NCBI RefSeq assembly: GCF_025766255.1
Contig: NW_026516694.1
Span: 124,001 to 188,000, forward strand
Direction of reading: 5' to 3'
DNA: 64,000 nt
Source: Zychaea mexicana
Taxonomy: Eukaryota; Mucoromycota; Mucoromycetes; Mucorales; Lichtheimiaceae
The position numbers and the translations under genes are program-made. Numbering within the stretch: position 1 is the first letter of the stretch; each line of letters begins with the position of its first letter. The notes beneath the pieces were generated by a model. That model worked only from the letters and a program-made list of their open reading frames with translations, searched no databases and was not told the DNA's origin. Below, piece after piece: positions 23,809 to 35,140 of this stretch.

Positions 23809-25717
23809 TCATCCCCTTTCTTCGCGTTTTCGCTTTGCTTCTTCCATTGTAGAGTGTTGTCCATCATTCGATCGCTTTGCAGGTAGCACTAACAAGGCTT
23901 GCTGGTCTTTGGGTTGGGGCATGGGTAATCCCTTCTGTCGACTGCATTCACGACAATACCAAGGGTCCAGCTCTGTCTCGAATTGTGCAATAGTCGGATC
24001 TTCACACAGTTGATGGACGCCCAAGTTACAGTGGTCGCAATAAAACATGTTGTTTACATCCTCAATGATCTCGTCAATGCCACATACTTTGCAGACCTTG
24101 TCGTCGTCAGGATTTTCATACATGTAGTGTTGATCATCCTCGTCGAGGATGTAGTCGGCCAAAGTAATGCCGCTTTCTTCTTCTGCAGCAGCAGCACTAG
24201 CTGCTGCTGCGTTGCATGCCTTGGTATTTGACGTCGTTTGTCCTGCTACTGAAGTTGGTGCTGTGTTTGAGGATGCGGATCCTTCAATTGTGCTGTGAAA
24301 GGTTTCAGCTACCATGGTGCGGTTACAGTAAAATAGATAGACCGGGCGGAACTCTCTTGGATGTGCGCTTGGTTGTACCGTTTTTCCATCTTCATCCACA
24401 GTTGCTTCCCCATGAATATCTGCCAATGCTTGATCTGAAGTGATCTACATTGTGTAAAGACAGAGGTAAGCCAGTTAATTAATCGCTGGATGTTTTTGGT
24501 TTTGTTCGTTTGTTATATCGAGACATTCAATAAAGAGCTTTTTTTCTTGGGTTACCTTGGTTTCGTTTCTATCGGCATTAAGCTCGGAGAGTATTCTCCA
24601 TAATTTACCGTTCTCACTTGAAATGTAATCGCGTAAATAAAGCTCCCACTCGGGCTGTCGTTGATCGTAGTTGCTGCGATGCATGAGTGCACCCATCAAA
24701 ATATAGTCAGAGGAGGCTTGCAGGGTATACTCTTGCTGCTTTGACACTGCTTCATAGTCGTGCTTAAATCGATCCAGTCTTGATTGTACCAGCTGACCCA
24801 ATGTTTGCATCGACGACGACGACGACGATCCTTCAGATCCATCATGTTGGGGTACACCGTTTAGGTATCCCATTGTAGCGTTCAGGATTGAATCGATACG
24901 GACTGTGCTTCCCTAGCGTAACTGCAACGTTCATTATCGTCACATGAATTTCATTATAAAAGAAGAAAAAAATAAAAAGAAGAAGAAAGCCTCCCCTCTA
25001 ATGGGCTTACCTGGTATGGATAAAAGAATCGTTCGTCGCGGGCCATGGCTACTTCATGGCCATATTTGATGTGCACTGCACCTTTCCGTGCCTGACAACA
25101 TTATTTTTAACCTTATTTACAGAAAGAGCATTTTTATTTTACTACTACTACTTACTTCTTCGGTCATGATCTGGATATGCAAGCTTATCGGCTCGCTCTG
25201 GTCCCTGAAATAACGCAGGTCCAACCGATGCCAATCACTGGTTTGAAATGTAGTCAAATCCTTCCACCACCAATGATCAACATTATCTGTGGTCACTCTG
25301 GCTTGCTGCAAGCAAAATTCAAAAAAGCCATTCAAATCCGATGTGGTTCCAAAACGTTGTAATCCGGCGAGGAGGATCGCAATAAGATTAAATCGTGCAT
25401 CGCTGACGAGTTTTTGAGGAAGTATATACAGTTGGACCAAGATGCGAGCTAAAAGAACGCGTGGAATGCTGTCCACGTAAAGTCCTTCCATGCGGCGGGA
25501 AAGAATTACCAGAGACGCGTTGTTGTTGTTTTCTGTTGTTGCTGTTGTGGTGGTGGTGGGGGTGCTGTTAAGAGATTGCAGAAAGAAAGACAATAAATCA
25601 AAAATCTGCTGCCTACAGCGGAGAAACGTGCATTATTTGCCAACGCAATGCGAGTTCATAATCAGGGCTACACATTTGGCATATCCCCCTTCTTTTCCGT
25701 ATTTACGCTAACAGCAT
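23809..25717 (-). CDS. PHD-finger protein, probable chromatin regulator
   Basis: Minus strand, convergent with GAD. Exons 25717-25707, 25612-25156, 25091-25011, 24912-24556 and 24444-23809 give 513 aa. The 11-nt first exon (ATG CTG TTA GC) is inferred: without it the frame has no ATG before residue 30, and its GTAAAT donor joins the acceptor at 25613 in frame. The first 300 residues hold an uncharacterised region (for example SIPRVLLARILVQLYILP and HIKYGHEVAMARDERFFYPY). A C-terminal PHD finger (about 418-470) shows VCKVCG, YCDHCNLGVHQLC and WYCRECS, the C4-H-C3 zinc ligands. PHD fingers usually read histone H3 tails, so a chromatin role is inferred. The C terminus is Lys/Arg-rich. I cannot assign it to a named complex. 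Confidence 0.8.
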
Positions 25718-25815
25718 TGTTAATCCGAGTTTACGGATGTTACTGTTCCGACACAATCCACTTCAAAAGTTATCTCTAGTGACTTTTTCAAGTTTTTGAT
25801 CTTTTATTTGACATA

Positions 25816-27204
25816 TCATTGACTTTGTTGAGATACAGTTGTAGTTTGCGGTGAAGATGTTGATGACGCAGTAGCATTGTTATTATTGCTTAATTCAGAG
25901 CGGAAGGATTCTCGCCGCCGAGGATGGTATTGAGGGACGTCACGGACAGGAGGAGTCGTTGTTACTGGAGAAGAAGGTCGACTGTTGTTGCTGCTGCCGG
26001 TGGTACTAGTAGTATTTGCCATAGGAAAGTTTCGTCTGTTCAACAGCATGCCTTTGAAGCTTCTGATTTCGCTCTTGAACGATTGTACTGCAGGACTGTC
26101 GTTCGAGTGATTCGTTCGTCCTGGGGTGTATCCATACGAGCTGAACTGGGACGCATATGCCGAGTACATGTAGTCAGGATGGGTGATGGCATCCTTTAGT
26201 TCGGTCACCTTGTTGCGGAATCCAGTGTATGTTTCATTGTCGCTTAATACTTTGACACGTTCCTCGGCAAGATTTACCACGTTCGCTACCCGTTCGCTCA
26301 GCGTCTGATGTTTTTCTACAAGCTGCTTATTGCCTTGGACCGGTTTGACATCAGCAATTGTCTTGCTTAGTCTAGAGAGAAGCGCCGCCCGTTGGTTATA
26401 ACGATCGCTTTGGTATCTTGCTATTGAGTCGAATATCGGCCCAATGAATCGCTAGATTGGTAGTGACACATGCATCTGAATGATTAAATTGTTCCTAACA
26501 CTCATTTGCTTTAAAAAATATATCCCTCTCTAATTACCTTGATGATACGCAGTATACCAGCAGTGATACCAACTAATCCAAAACCTGCAAGTAATGCAAT
26601 TCCAAGCACCTGTTGTATCGGCATGACAGGTGGAGGAGCAGGTTGATAATAGACAACTTGAGGCGGTCGTGGTGGGACGGCAGGTCGGCTTACGACTGGA
26701 GGTCCTGCTTGTTGTAAAGCCATAGCCTATTTATCCCCATCCCGTTTAGTTTTTTACCTTTTCCATTTGTTATGGGGGAAAGGAGAAATCTTGGGAGGCG
26801 GAACTAACCTGTGCCGGTGCGCTTGCCGTAGCTGTTACAGCTGCTCCATTCTCTCCAACCCGTTTAAATGATTCCGTGATTTCGTCCGCTGTAAGGCCTT
26901 TTTGGCGAAGAAATGCGACCTTTTTGGCATTGTCTGCGGATCGGACATTAGGAGACGACAAGAACGAGACGGCTGACTTGATCATGTCTTCACGGAGTGG
27001 TTGTGAGGGGGTGGTGGTCGCTGGTGCTGGTGCTGGTGCTTGCTGTTTGGCAGGAGCAGTACTACTGATTGTACTTGAATTGGTTAATGTTGGAGATTGC
27101 GTAGTTGTTGGTGATGTTCCTGCCTCATTGGTGCTTGGCTGTTGATTGCCGGGTGGTGGCAAAGAGGTGGTGCTTTCGCTGTTGTTGTTATTGTCGTTAG
27201 TCAT
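25816..27204 (-). CDS. PEX14: peroxisomal membrane anchor protein PEX14
   Basis: Docking factor for the PTS1/PTS2 receptors PEX5 and PEX7 at the peroxisome membrane. Exons 27204-26809, 26726-26538 and 26451-25816 give 406 aa. After a Thr/Ser/Pro-rich leader comes the Pex14 N-terminal domain (REDMIKSAVSFLSSPNVRSA, then KVAFLRQKGLTADEI), which binds WxxxF motifs of PEX5. A Pro-rich linker leads to a hydrophobic segment (VLGIALLAGFGLVGITAGIL), then a coiled-coil-like region and a low-complexity tail. All three are canonical for the family. The upstream GTG in the same frame is not the start; the ATG at 27204 is used. The gene ends 98 bases upstream of the PHD gene's start. Confidence 0.92.
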
Positions 27205-27828
27205 GAAGAACACTCCTCCACTTTGCACAGGATTTCGTACTTTTTTGATGGGTGGGGAAAGAGGGAGGGTTTTAAAAAATCAAAAACTCGGGTAACACAA
27301 TTTTTCTTGGGCAGTATCTCGGTCAAATAAGCATTGAGTATACTTACTGCGTCTTACAGCGTGCATTTTGTTATTATGGCAATTACACTGCTGACAGCTG
27401 CCGAGACGGAGGCCCCCCCACCCCATTAAGTTTATTATATTCGATATTCTATAAACCCTAATATGTACGGATCAAGCCAAGCTTATTTAAATCTTTCATG
27501 TAGCAGCATCTTCCGAAAAAGTTGCCCGCCTCTATTGTTTTTCCGTCCTTACTAATGCAGATCAGCAACCTACTTTGTGCATTCCTGGTCGCTGAGATAC
27601 ATTCGCTTTGGTGCACCCTCGATTGTTCAAAGGTATTTTGTCTCGGTATGGGGTCCCTTTACTTTCAAATTGGTCGTCCGCTCGGACATATACTTTGTAT
27701 ATTTATCAGCGCTAACCGGGATCGATGATAGAAGAATGGATTTAAACACATCAAACGTAAGTTATAATACATGAAGAGTATGCATTCGCCTTCCAAAAGT
27801 TTATTATTCATATATCAATGGTCAAGCC
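27205..27828. other. PEX14-TRM2 intergenic region
   Basis: Includes the PEX14 promoter (minus strand) and the 3' UTR of the methyltransferase gene. There is a C-run at 27413-27424. No gene, tRNA or repeat is recognised. Confidence 0.45.
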
Positions 27829-30735
27829 CTATTGACATTCTTGTTGTTGTTTCTTGTCACCAGCAGAAGATTCAGTGATTTCTAAGTTCTCTTCTTGCAT
27901 TCCTTCCACCTTCACTTCTTCCTTCACTTCATCCTTCACTTCATCCTTTGCTTCTTCCTTTGCTTCTTCCTTTGCTTCCTCCTTCACTTCTTCCTTTGCT
28001 TCTTCCTTTGCTTCTTCCTTCACTTCTTCTTTGTCTTCTCCGTTTTCTGGTTTGCCCTTTTCTTGCTCCTTCTTTTCCATATTTCGGATCATTTCCTCAG
28101 CAGCTTGTGCTTCTTCTTCTTGTAAATCCTTCAGGTATTCACCACGTACAAATTCAACCATCAATTCACAGTGGTCCGTGTGAGGGAAAAGATCGATGGA
28201 GATGGCGCGTGATGGGCGGAAAGGTTCGCCTGGTGCTCTGTTTGACGAAGGCTTGCATAATCTTTTAAAGAAAAGTCAGTTTCTGTTTTTTTTCTCCCTA
28301 GATCTCTTCGAGTAGTATGGACGTATTGCTTACGCGAAAAAGTTTAATAGAGCTTGCTTTGAATCACAGCTGATGTAGATAATTCGGTCGACCTTTGATC
28401 CTCGAAGTGTATAGATGACAGAGTTGTGCACGCCATTTCTATTTTCCAATTTGTACATATCAGAACAATTTAGTGACATGAGTATAAATGATGATGAAAG
28501 CAAAGACTGTCATTTACCTTGGTGGATCAAGTACAGCTACCACATCTTCATTGATTTGGCTGCCAATGACATCCATTCGTTCTTCTACCTTGTTCGCGTA
28601 GTACGTGACGTTGTCGATATCTACACACAAAGTAGCAAAGAATAAGTTTTCTCGTCTGTATCAATTCATCCTCTTTGCTAGTTACCACAAACATTGCTCC
28701 AGTATGTGTATATTGTACACACACAAAGCACTGAGTAACACACCAATACATAAAAGGCAACTTACTGTTAATGGAAGCATTAAGCTTCGCGTCCTCAATG
28801 GCTTCAGGTACCATCTCGATACCAATCACGCGATCTACGGATTTGGCCATCGTAATACCGATCGTGCCTGTACCACAGCACAAGTCCAAAAGTGTCGTCT
28901 TTTTATCCTTGTTGATTCGACACCACTCTGCACACTTTGAATACAAAACTTCTGCAGCTGGCGTATTGACCTGGAAAAAGGCGCTTGCCGAGATCCGGAA
29001 TCTATTATCTCTCTTTTAATAACGAGCTGCTCCTTTCATCCAGTCTTGAAGTAATAAAAAAGCGACAGAAAGGGTTGCTTACTTGCAGCCGAGCAGTTCT
29101 TCGTGGACGATGCCGTCGCCAGTAAGTACTTCGATAGGGGCACGATCTGTAATACCGTTCGAATCACCATTCCATGCTTGGAACAATAATGTCGTGACGG
29201 TCAATTGTTCACCTTCGGGCTTGTCTTGGAAGCTGTTCCAGTATTCAATCAACTTTTTCTTTTCATTGTCCACTTGTTCTTCGGTCAAATCAGCAGTTTT
29301 CACTTGAATCAAAATCATGTCTATACAACATATCACCCAAAAAAAAAGAACGTTTCGAATTAGTTACAACACTGCTTACTGATATCACCCACTCTTTATC
29401 CTTCCAACTTACTTTCACCGCTACGCTGTGTCTTGGTCATCAATGTTCTCCATACGCCGATCTTTTCAGTTCGATCATACACTGGGTATTCAGAGTTGCG
29501 AATGTAATCCTATATGATCATTCATAAATCAGTATATGATTCAATGTAAGAATTGTATGCACTACCAATATCACTCGATCAAAATCGAGATCTTTCTCTT
29601 ACCTGCATAGAAGAAGCAATACGCTTGGCAATCTCGGGCACATTCAAGCAGTCCTTTGGGTCCAAAACCGCCGTGATACCCAACTTGTACAGGCCGAGCA
29701 AAAATCCGACTGTTGGCTTGCCATCCAAATCTTTCCCAATAGTGAACTCACACTTTGTGCGGTATCCGTTGACTTCGGGTGATCCAATAGGATCATACAT
29801 TTTGCAGGGCATCCTGGATCGACGGTGCACTGGTCTGCGCAATCATGGTACATTAGATATCCTACATTCGCTCTCCCTCTCTTAATCTCCCCTTGTTCTC
29901 CAGTGTACTTACTTTGCAGTAGCCCATTGCATTTGCTCAATAGCTTTTGGAGTAAGATCTTGTTTTGCAATATTCTGCAATTGGCTCTTGAGTTTGCCCA
30001 TGGCAGTGACGCCCTTGTTGTTCTTTCGCTTCAGCTGTTCTTCATATGGTACTCTGCGTATACATTACGGTTTTATAAGATAAGCGGGAGACGACCCTAT
30101 TGTTAACGGGTTTGATAACCACTTACTTGTGGAGTGGGGTGACTTGATCTGCCAGTTTTTCTGCGGGTGTACGGGTGTCATTTTCGGCCTCTTTTTCCTT
30201 TTGCACCTTACCGCCCCTCATTCTATGATTCTTTTCCATTCGCTTGGTATAATCGCCTTTGAGTTCCCGAATATGAGACGCCTTGAGTTCCTTGCCCTTG
30301 AACTTTGCGTTCTCTAACTTTTTCATCATATCGAGCGCTTCCTCTTCCGACTATAGTTGGTATGTGAGAGAAAAAGAAAAAAGGCATAAGCAACTGGTTG
30401 GTTCTATCAAACTCGATATATTCTCATATATTTTTGTTTACCGATGCATTTATAATGCCGTAATCCCACTTGGGATTTTTGCTCATCGAATTGCAGCCCA
30501 ACTCCAAAAGATACTTTTTGACTTTTTTCCAGTCTTTCTTGTTAAAGTTGGTGACCTTGATGCGATGCACGGTGGTGACATTTCCGTCTTCGCTACGAAT
30601 TCGTTTCTGATCAGGCTCGTTGACTTGGTCATCTTTACTATCTTGCTGCTGATCTTGAACGTCGTCTTTGTCGTCGTCACGGGCACGCTTGCCGGACCAT
30701 AAAGAACCAATGAATGATTTCGCGTACTGGAACAT
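27829..30735 (-). CDS. TRM2: tRNA (uracil-5-)-methyltransferase, TRM2/TRMT2A type
   Basis: A SAM-dependent enzyme that makes m5U (T54) in tRNA. Exons 30735-30442, 30350-30127, 30053-29913, 29834-29603, 29509-29413, 29320-29083, 29001-28766, 28620-28518, 28438-28334 and 28261-27829 sum to 701 codons (700 aa). The N terminus has an RRM-like fold (VHRIKVTNFNKKDWKKVKKY), as in TRMT2A. The catalytic half carries RISASAFFQVNTPAAEVLY, the SAM-binding LLDLCCGTGTIG (about residue 447), VLDPPR, and the catalytic cysteine in YISCDSKQA (about 546). A tail of roughly 90 residues made of Lys/Glu/Ala/Val repeats follows the enzyme domain. The start is the first ATG; the in-frame TTG upstream is ignored. Confidence 0.92.
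27898..28046 (-). repeat. tandem KEEAKEE/KEEVKDE codon repeat in the TRM2 tail
   Basis: On the + strand this reads as repeated 12-nt units of the type CTTC(A/C)TTTGCTT. On the coding strand it gives a run of KEEA, KEEV and KDEV units. The period is a multiple of three, so copy-number change would keep the frame. Confidence 0.8.
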
Positions 30736-31309
30736 TTTCTTCTTTTTGTGTTCGTGCAAAAAATAAAGGTAAAAAAAAGCGCTGAGTTGTAACCTTTTTT
30801 TTTTTAATGTGGAGACTCGGTGGCTGGATTACTTCTTATGCTTTATGCGATCTTATTTTGCAATGATTGGTTCACTCCTGAAGAACGAGAACGGCATCAT
30901 ATTTCCATGATTTGTTTGTTTCTTGATATACGCTCCTCTCGGCACACTATACACTTTGGTGTATATAAGTTATTCGCATCGTTTCTCCCATATGTCTGAT
31001 AATAGTATTTGGTCATCATGATTTGACAAGCGCAATTCCTGAAAGCGCCCTGATTCTAATACACAAATAAGGTAAACAGTATATACCAGCTATTGGACGT
31101 ACATGTAATTATATGGCTGGACTGAAGTGTCTTTCTCCATTCAATGGGGTGGAGGAAAGTAGCAGATACTCGTAGCTTACTATGCATTGAGCTGCTGTTG
31201 ATGGTGCGCACTTGTTTTCCCCCAGTAAATAATAATCACAGCGATTAATACGTTCCACAAGTGCGGTAAATGCAATCCTGCAGCTCTCTTCCGCAAACAC
31301 TTGTAAAAA
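30736..31309. other. divergent intergenic region between TRM2 and the PIP-box gene
   Basis: Two genes diverge from here. A TATATAAG at 30962-30969 lies about 340 bases before the PIP-box gene's ATG, too far for a confident TATA call. No gene is visible in between. Confidence 0.45.
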
Positions 31310-31921
31310 ATGACGTTCGAGCCACATAAGAAACAATCTAGGATGACTGCATTTTTTCATAAACAACCAGGTGAACAAGGTGAGGCAGCCATAAACGATA
31401 CACAACCAGCGTCACGAACACAAGTCAGACAAGAATATCAAGCCGTATTGGCAAGGATCGAATCAGCTAGTCAAGACGATCCATGGAATGTCGAAGAACC
31501 CCTTGACAACAAGAAGCAATCGTGCGAACGACACGGCGATTTATCGAAACTTGTTTCTAGGACGGGTGGTCCAACAATTCAACCACGCATTATAAAAATG
31601 AACAAGAGGAACAATCTTGATTCGGCCATTGTGAAAATGAAGGAAAAGGTAAAAAGATGGATCTTGATGGGAGGCAAGGGGGGCGGTATAGAGCTCCAAC
31701 CTTCTAAGCTGTTTTGCTTTACGTATTAGTGTTCCTTGGAACAACAGAAGAAACAGCTACAAAACGTAGTGGTGGCTGCTGCTACTAAGGTGAACAATGG
31801 CATAACTGAGCCTCGCATCAAGGTAGCCACGATACGGAGCGATACGAGTGTGTCAGCGAAAGAGTTTGAAAAACGATTGATGGAACGGATAAAAGCGAAG
31901 AGCAGGAGTAGTAAAAAGTAG
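31310..31921 (+). CDS. small basic protein with an N-terminal PCNA-interacting (PIP) box
   Basis: Exons 31310-31648 and 31730-31921 give 176 aa in frame. Residues 9-16 read QSRMTAFF, an exact match to the PIP-box consensus Qxx(I/L/M)xx(F/Y)(F/Y), with basic residues on both sides. The rest is hydrophilic and rich in Lys, Arg, Gln and Ser, with a predicted-helix-like stretch (EFEKRLMERIKAKSRSSKK) at the C terminus and no recognised catalytic domain. A PIP box at the extreme N terminus suggests a replication or repair factor that rides on the sliding clamp; that role is inferred from the motif alone. It is not a PIP degron: the TD pair and the +4 basic residue are missing. It converges with the next gene, 108 bases away. 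Confidence 0.65.
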
Positions 31922-32029
31922 TATACTTTTCTCCTTAAGATGATGTATGTGTACATAGTGTATATAATAATATTATTATTAGTAAACAAAGAAAGGATAC
32001 ACAATGTTTGCTTGCTGGACTATTTACTA

Positions 32030-33942
32030 CTACTTTTCAGAGCCAAACCGTGAAAACGTCCCTGCCTTGATCAGATGCGACCACCGTTTGCGATATTGTC
32101 GAGACGCGTAGAGTCGGATAAAATGTTCGGCCCGCGCGCTTGCACAGACATCCAAATCGTCCGCGTTATAGTGATGGGCCGGTGACGAGTCAACCGTGTC
32201 GGTTCCAGGAGGTTGGAAGGACAAAGAACCTGATGTTTCAATGTCTTCCATCGTCGGTTGTCGTTCCAGGTCGTAGACCAGGTCCGTGAGTGAGCGTACT
32301 TTGCGTGCTGACAAGGGTGTGTTGCCCCTTGGAAGTGACTCTGCACTGATCATCGCTTGGATTTGGACCACGGCGTCACGGTCGTCCTTCACACACACAG
32401 AGAGAGAGAGAGAGACAGCAGCAGGACAATATACATATTAGGACAACCCGAAAACAATACCCATTTCTCTTGTCTCGTCTACATCCCACCTACAGTGTGT
32501 TTCCCTTATTCATACCTGCTCTCGTGATGGTCTAAAGTCATGCATACTCTTCTTTTTCCGCAAGTTGGTGATATCACCCGATACTTTAAGACCGTGTTGG
32601 CTTTTTTTCCTTCGAATGACGTTGTGGTTGTTGTTGCTATTACTTGAATCGTCGATTTGAAGATCGAGATCGGTAGATACTGTTGTCGCTGCTGTGGTGA
32701 TGGTGGAAGTAGCAGCAGCTATCGGCGCTGCACTAGTGTGGTGGTACTGCAGGTCTTCAGGCATCGCAATTTCAACGGTCCACAGCTGCTCTACTGTGCC
32801 TGGACGAATCATGTCGACTTCTTTTGCTAAAACCGGATGCATGTGATCCTGCGGCGGCGTATGATTATTATTATTACTGCTGCTCGTAAAATGTGGAAGG
32901 AATGTTGAGAATTTGTTGGTTGGTGAATTCGTGTTGGATGTACTCGTGTTGGCTGTACTGCATTGTGGTGGTGATGAAATAGTGCTGCTGCTCGGTACGC
33001 TTGTGCTGCTGTTGCTTAGAGGCGACACATCTGTTGTTGCCAATGGCAACATGGAAGGTGGTGCTATGCTCGGAGGTAGCGGAGGCGATGGTCGAAAAAG
33101 CATGTTGTTGTTATTGGGAATGTCGTTTGTTCTCGGTGAACAGCAGAGATAATGTACTTGGCGCAGCGCAATGATATCTCCATGCAGAATAGGCTTTCGT
33201 CTGCCAATTTCAATGTCCACATTGCGGCCCATGTCCGTTGATATAATGTCATCATGCTCAAGTCCCAACCCTTGCAATTCGATGGTCCATTGATGCTGCA
33301 AGGTCTCGTCGTCGTCCGACACATCCACCAACTCTAATCCACGCAAGCGCTCCTGAAACTTGTGAGACAGTGGCGAATTAGGTACACCAACACGGGTAAG
33401 CGCCATCTGGTCTGATTGTTGTTGTGTTACGGCGGAAGGTGATCTGTGCATCTCTGTTGTTGGCGCTGCTGTTGTTGTTATGGGGTACAGGTACACTCGA
33501 CTGCAACACCGGATATAGGCTGGTTCATATACCGCTTCCACAATATGTTGTCGTTCCCGTCGTCGTCGTTTGGGCGAGTTCAAGGCTGACCATTCGAGTC
33601 GCCAAAGATAGTTACTGTGTGATGGCTGCATAGCATGGACGGGTAAGGTTGCAAAACGTATAGTCGCGCCAGACGACGACTTGTTGTTGTTGTTGTTGCC
33701 CCTTTGAGATTGTTGCCGCCACCCGAGATACCCGGATGTGCACAGGCTGCGTAGCTTGATCGGGCGGTGCACAGGTATGCGGTGGACAAATACGCTGATC
33801 AAATCCACAATCACATCACGTTGTTGTTTCCGAAGGAATTCATGGAGTGGACGTATGTCACTTCGCTTAATGATATCCCATGCTGCTTGTTGACGATGAC
33901 CTTCTGGCTATTGCTGCTTAGCGTATAAAATATATGTGGTGT

Positions 33943-33978
<36 letters not shown>

Positions 33979-34744
33979 CTACTGCTAGGGATACACGCAT
34001 TTTCCTAGTTCACCTTACCTGAATGATAATTGGAAGAAGATATTTCTGCTTGCATCTGTGCAGTGGCCTCATCACTTGCATGGGCTTGTCGAAGATGCTG
34101 TATATGAGCACCTTCCTCTGCTGTCGTGACTTTATAAACTTGTTTCACGTGCCGCCTATGCCCTTGAAAAACATAACAACATCAAGAGCAGAGAAGCTTA
34201 GCCCAAAAATGAACAGCTAACAACATTAGCAGCTCTGTAACCTACCGAGCATGATCTTCTGAGGCCACAGGAAACCATACACTGTCCATACTTTACACAG
34301 CCCTTGCCATGCTTTTGCTGGTTCATTCGGCCAGTACTGTAGAGCGTCATCCAATGCGTCCTGGACCTTTTTTGTCGGTTGTAAAATATCGTCGACACGA
34401 AACCAAGCAACAGTTTCGAAATTCAACATATGCAACGTTTTCCTGTGCGGTTTCTCGAGTCGGTGAAATATGAGCTGGCAATCCGATAATGCTCGAAGGG
34501 TTGAATCGTCGGTTAGATTGTACACGGCGCCCGAGTGGACAAGGTTGAAAGTCCAGTCGCTTTGGGTAACTAGGACGGGTTGTACTGTTGCTTGGTCAAG
34601 CACGTAGAGTTTGATGATAGGCATTTCCTGAAGCACGAAGCACGGGTCGGTCGCTATGTCGCCGGAGGGAAGAATGCCATGGCGCCAGTTGATCTGCGAT
34701 AGAATCTTTTCGTTCAACTCTCTGTCTATCGCCTGACTATCCAT
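32030..34744 (-). CDS. large protein of unknown function, possible MIR-like beta-trefoil repeats
   Basis: Exons 34744-34246, 34162-34019, 33903-32516 and 32386-32030 give 795 aa, all in frame. I do not recognise the N-terminal 215 residues (for example IIKLYVLDQATVQPVLVTQS, then NFETVAWFRVDDIL). The middle has three similar strands, YLWRLEW, HQWTIEL and EQLWTVEI, each Trp-x-x-Glu. One is near an element reading ILHGDIIALRQVHYL. This spacing and the G(D/x)IIxLRxVH pattern resemble MIR-type beta-trefoil repeats with long Asn/Ser/Thr/Pro loops inserted, but the match is by eye. The C terminus has KKKSMHDFRPS and an Arg-rich end. Intron 2 contains a (GT)n microsatellite. Confidence 0.75.
33949..33977. 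repeat. (GT)n microsatellite
   Basis: Fourteen uninterrupted GT units inside intron 2 of the unknown 795-aa gene. Confidence 0.95.
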
Positions 34745-35140
34745 ATGCGTCGTGAAGGGTGAAAGGGAAGAAAGAGAGAAAACGGAAAACAGGGTTGTGC
34801 ACAGATGAAAAATAAAATGTTTTCTGTGGCGTTCAGACGGTCACCTGAAGCAAAATTCCTGTGTTACGAGTAAAGAACGAAAAATGGAAAGTTTGTTTTA
34901 ATATTATTATTTACAACTGTAACAAATAAATCAAAGCTGTGGGGGGATGGTAATACAATCTATGAACAACAAAAGTCATGAATGCAAAGAGGGGAATATA
35001 TGTGATGAGCTTTTTAAAGAAGCCGCTATGGTGATGATGCTGTTGTTGTTGTTGCTGGTAGTGATGATGATGATGCTGATGCAGGGAAGACGTGTCGTAC
35101 GGAAAGGGAGGTAATAGTGGATAAGATTTTAAAGTTTTTT
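34745..35140. other. intergenic region between the unknown gene and CPR
   Basis: Promoter of the unknown gene and 3' UTR of the reductase gene, both on the minus strand. A CAT/CAA-type trinucleotide stretch at about 35029-35080 makes a His/Gln-rich antisense-like frame that I do not consider a gene. Confidence 0.45.

Noticed and set aside
33949..33977. (GT)n run as a telomere-like or regulatory element
   Set aside because: It is a plain dinucleotide microsatellite inside an intron.
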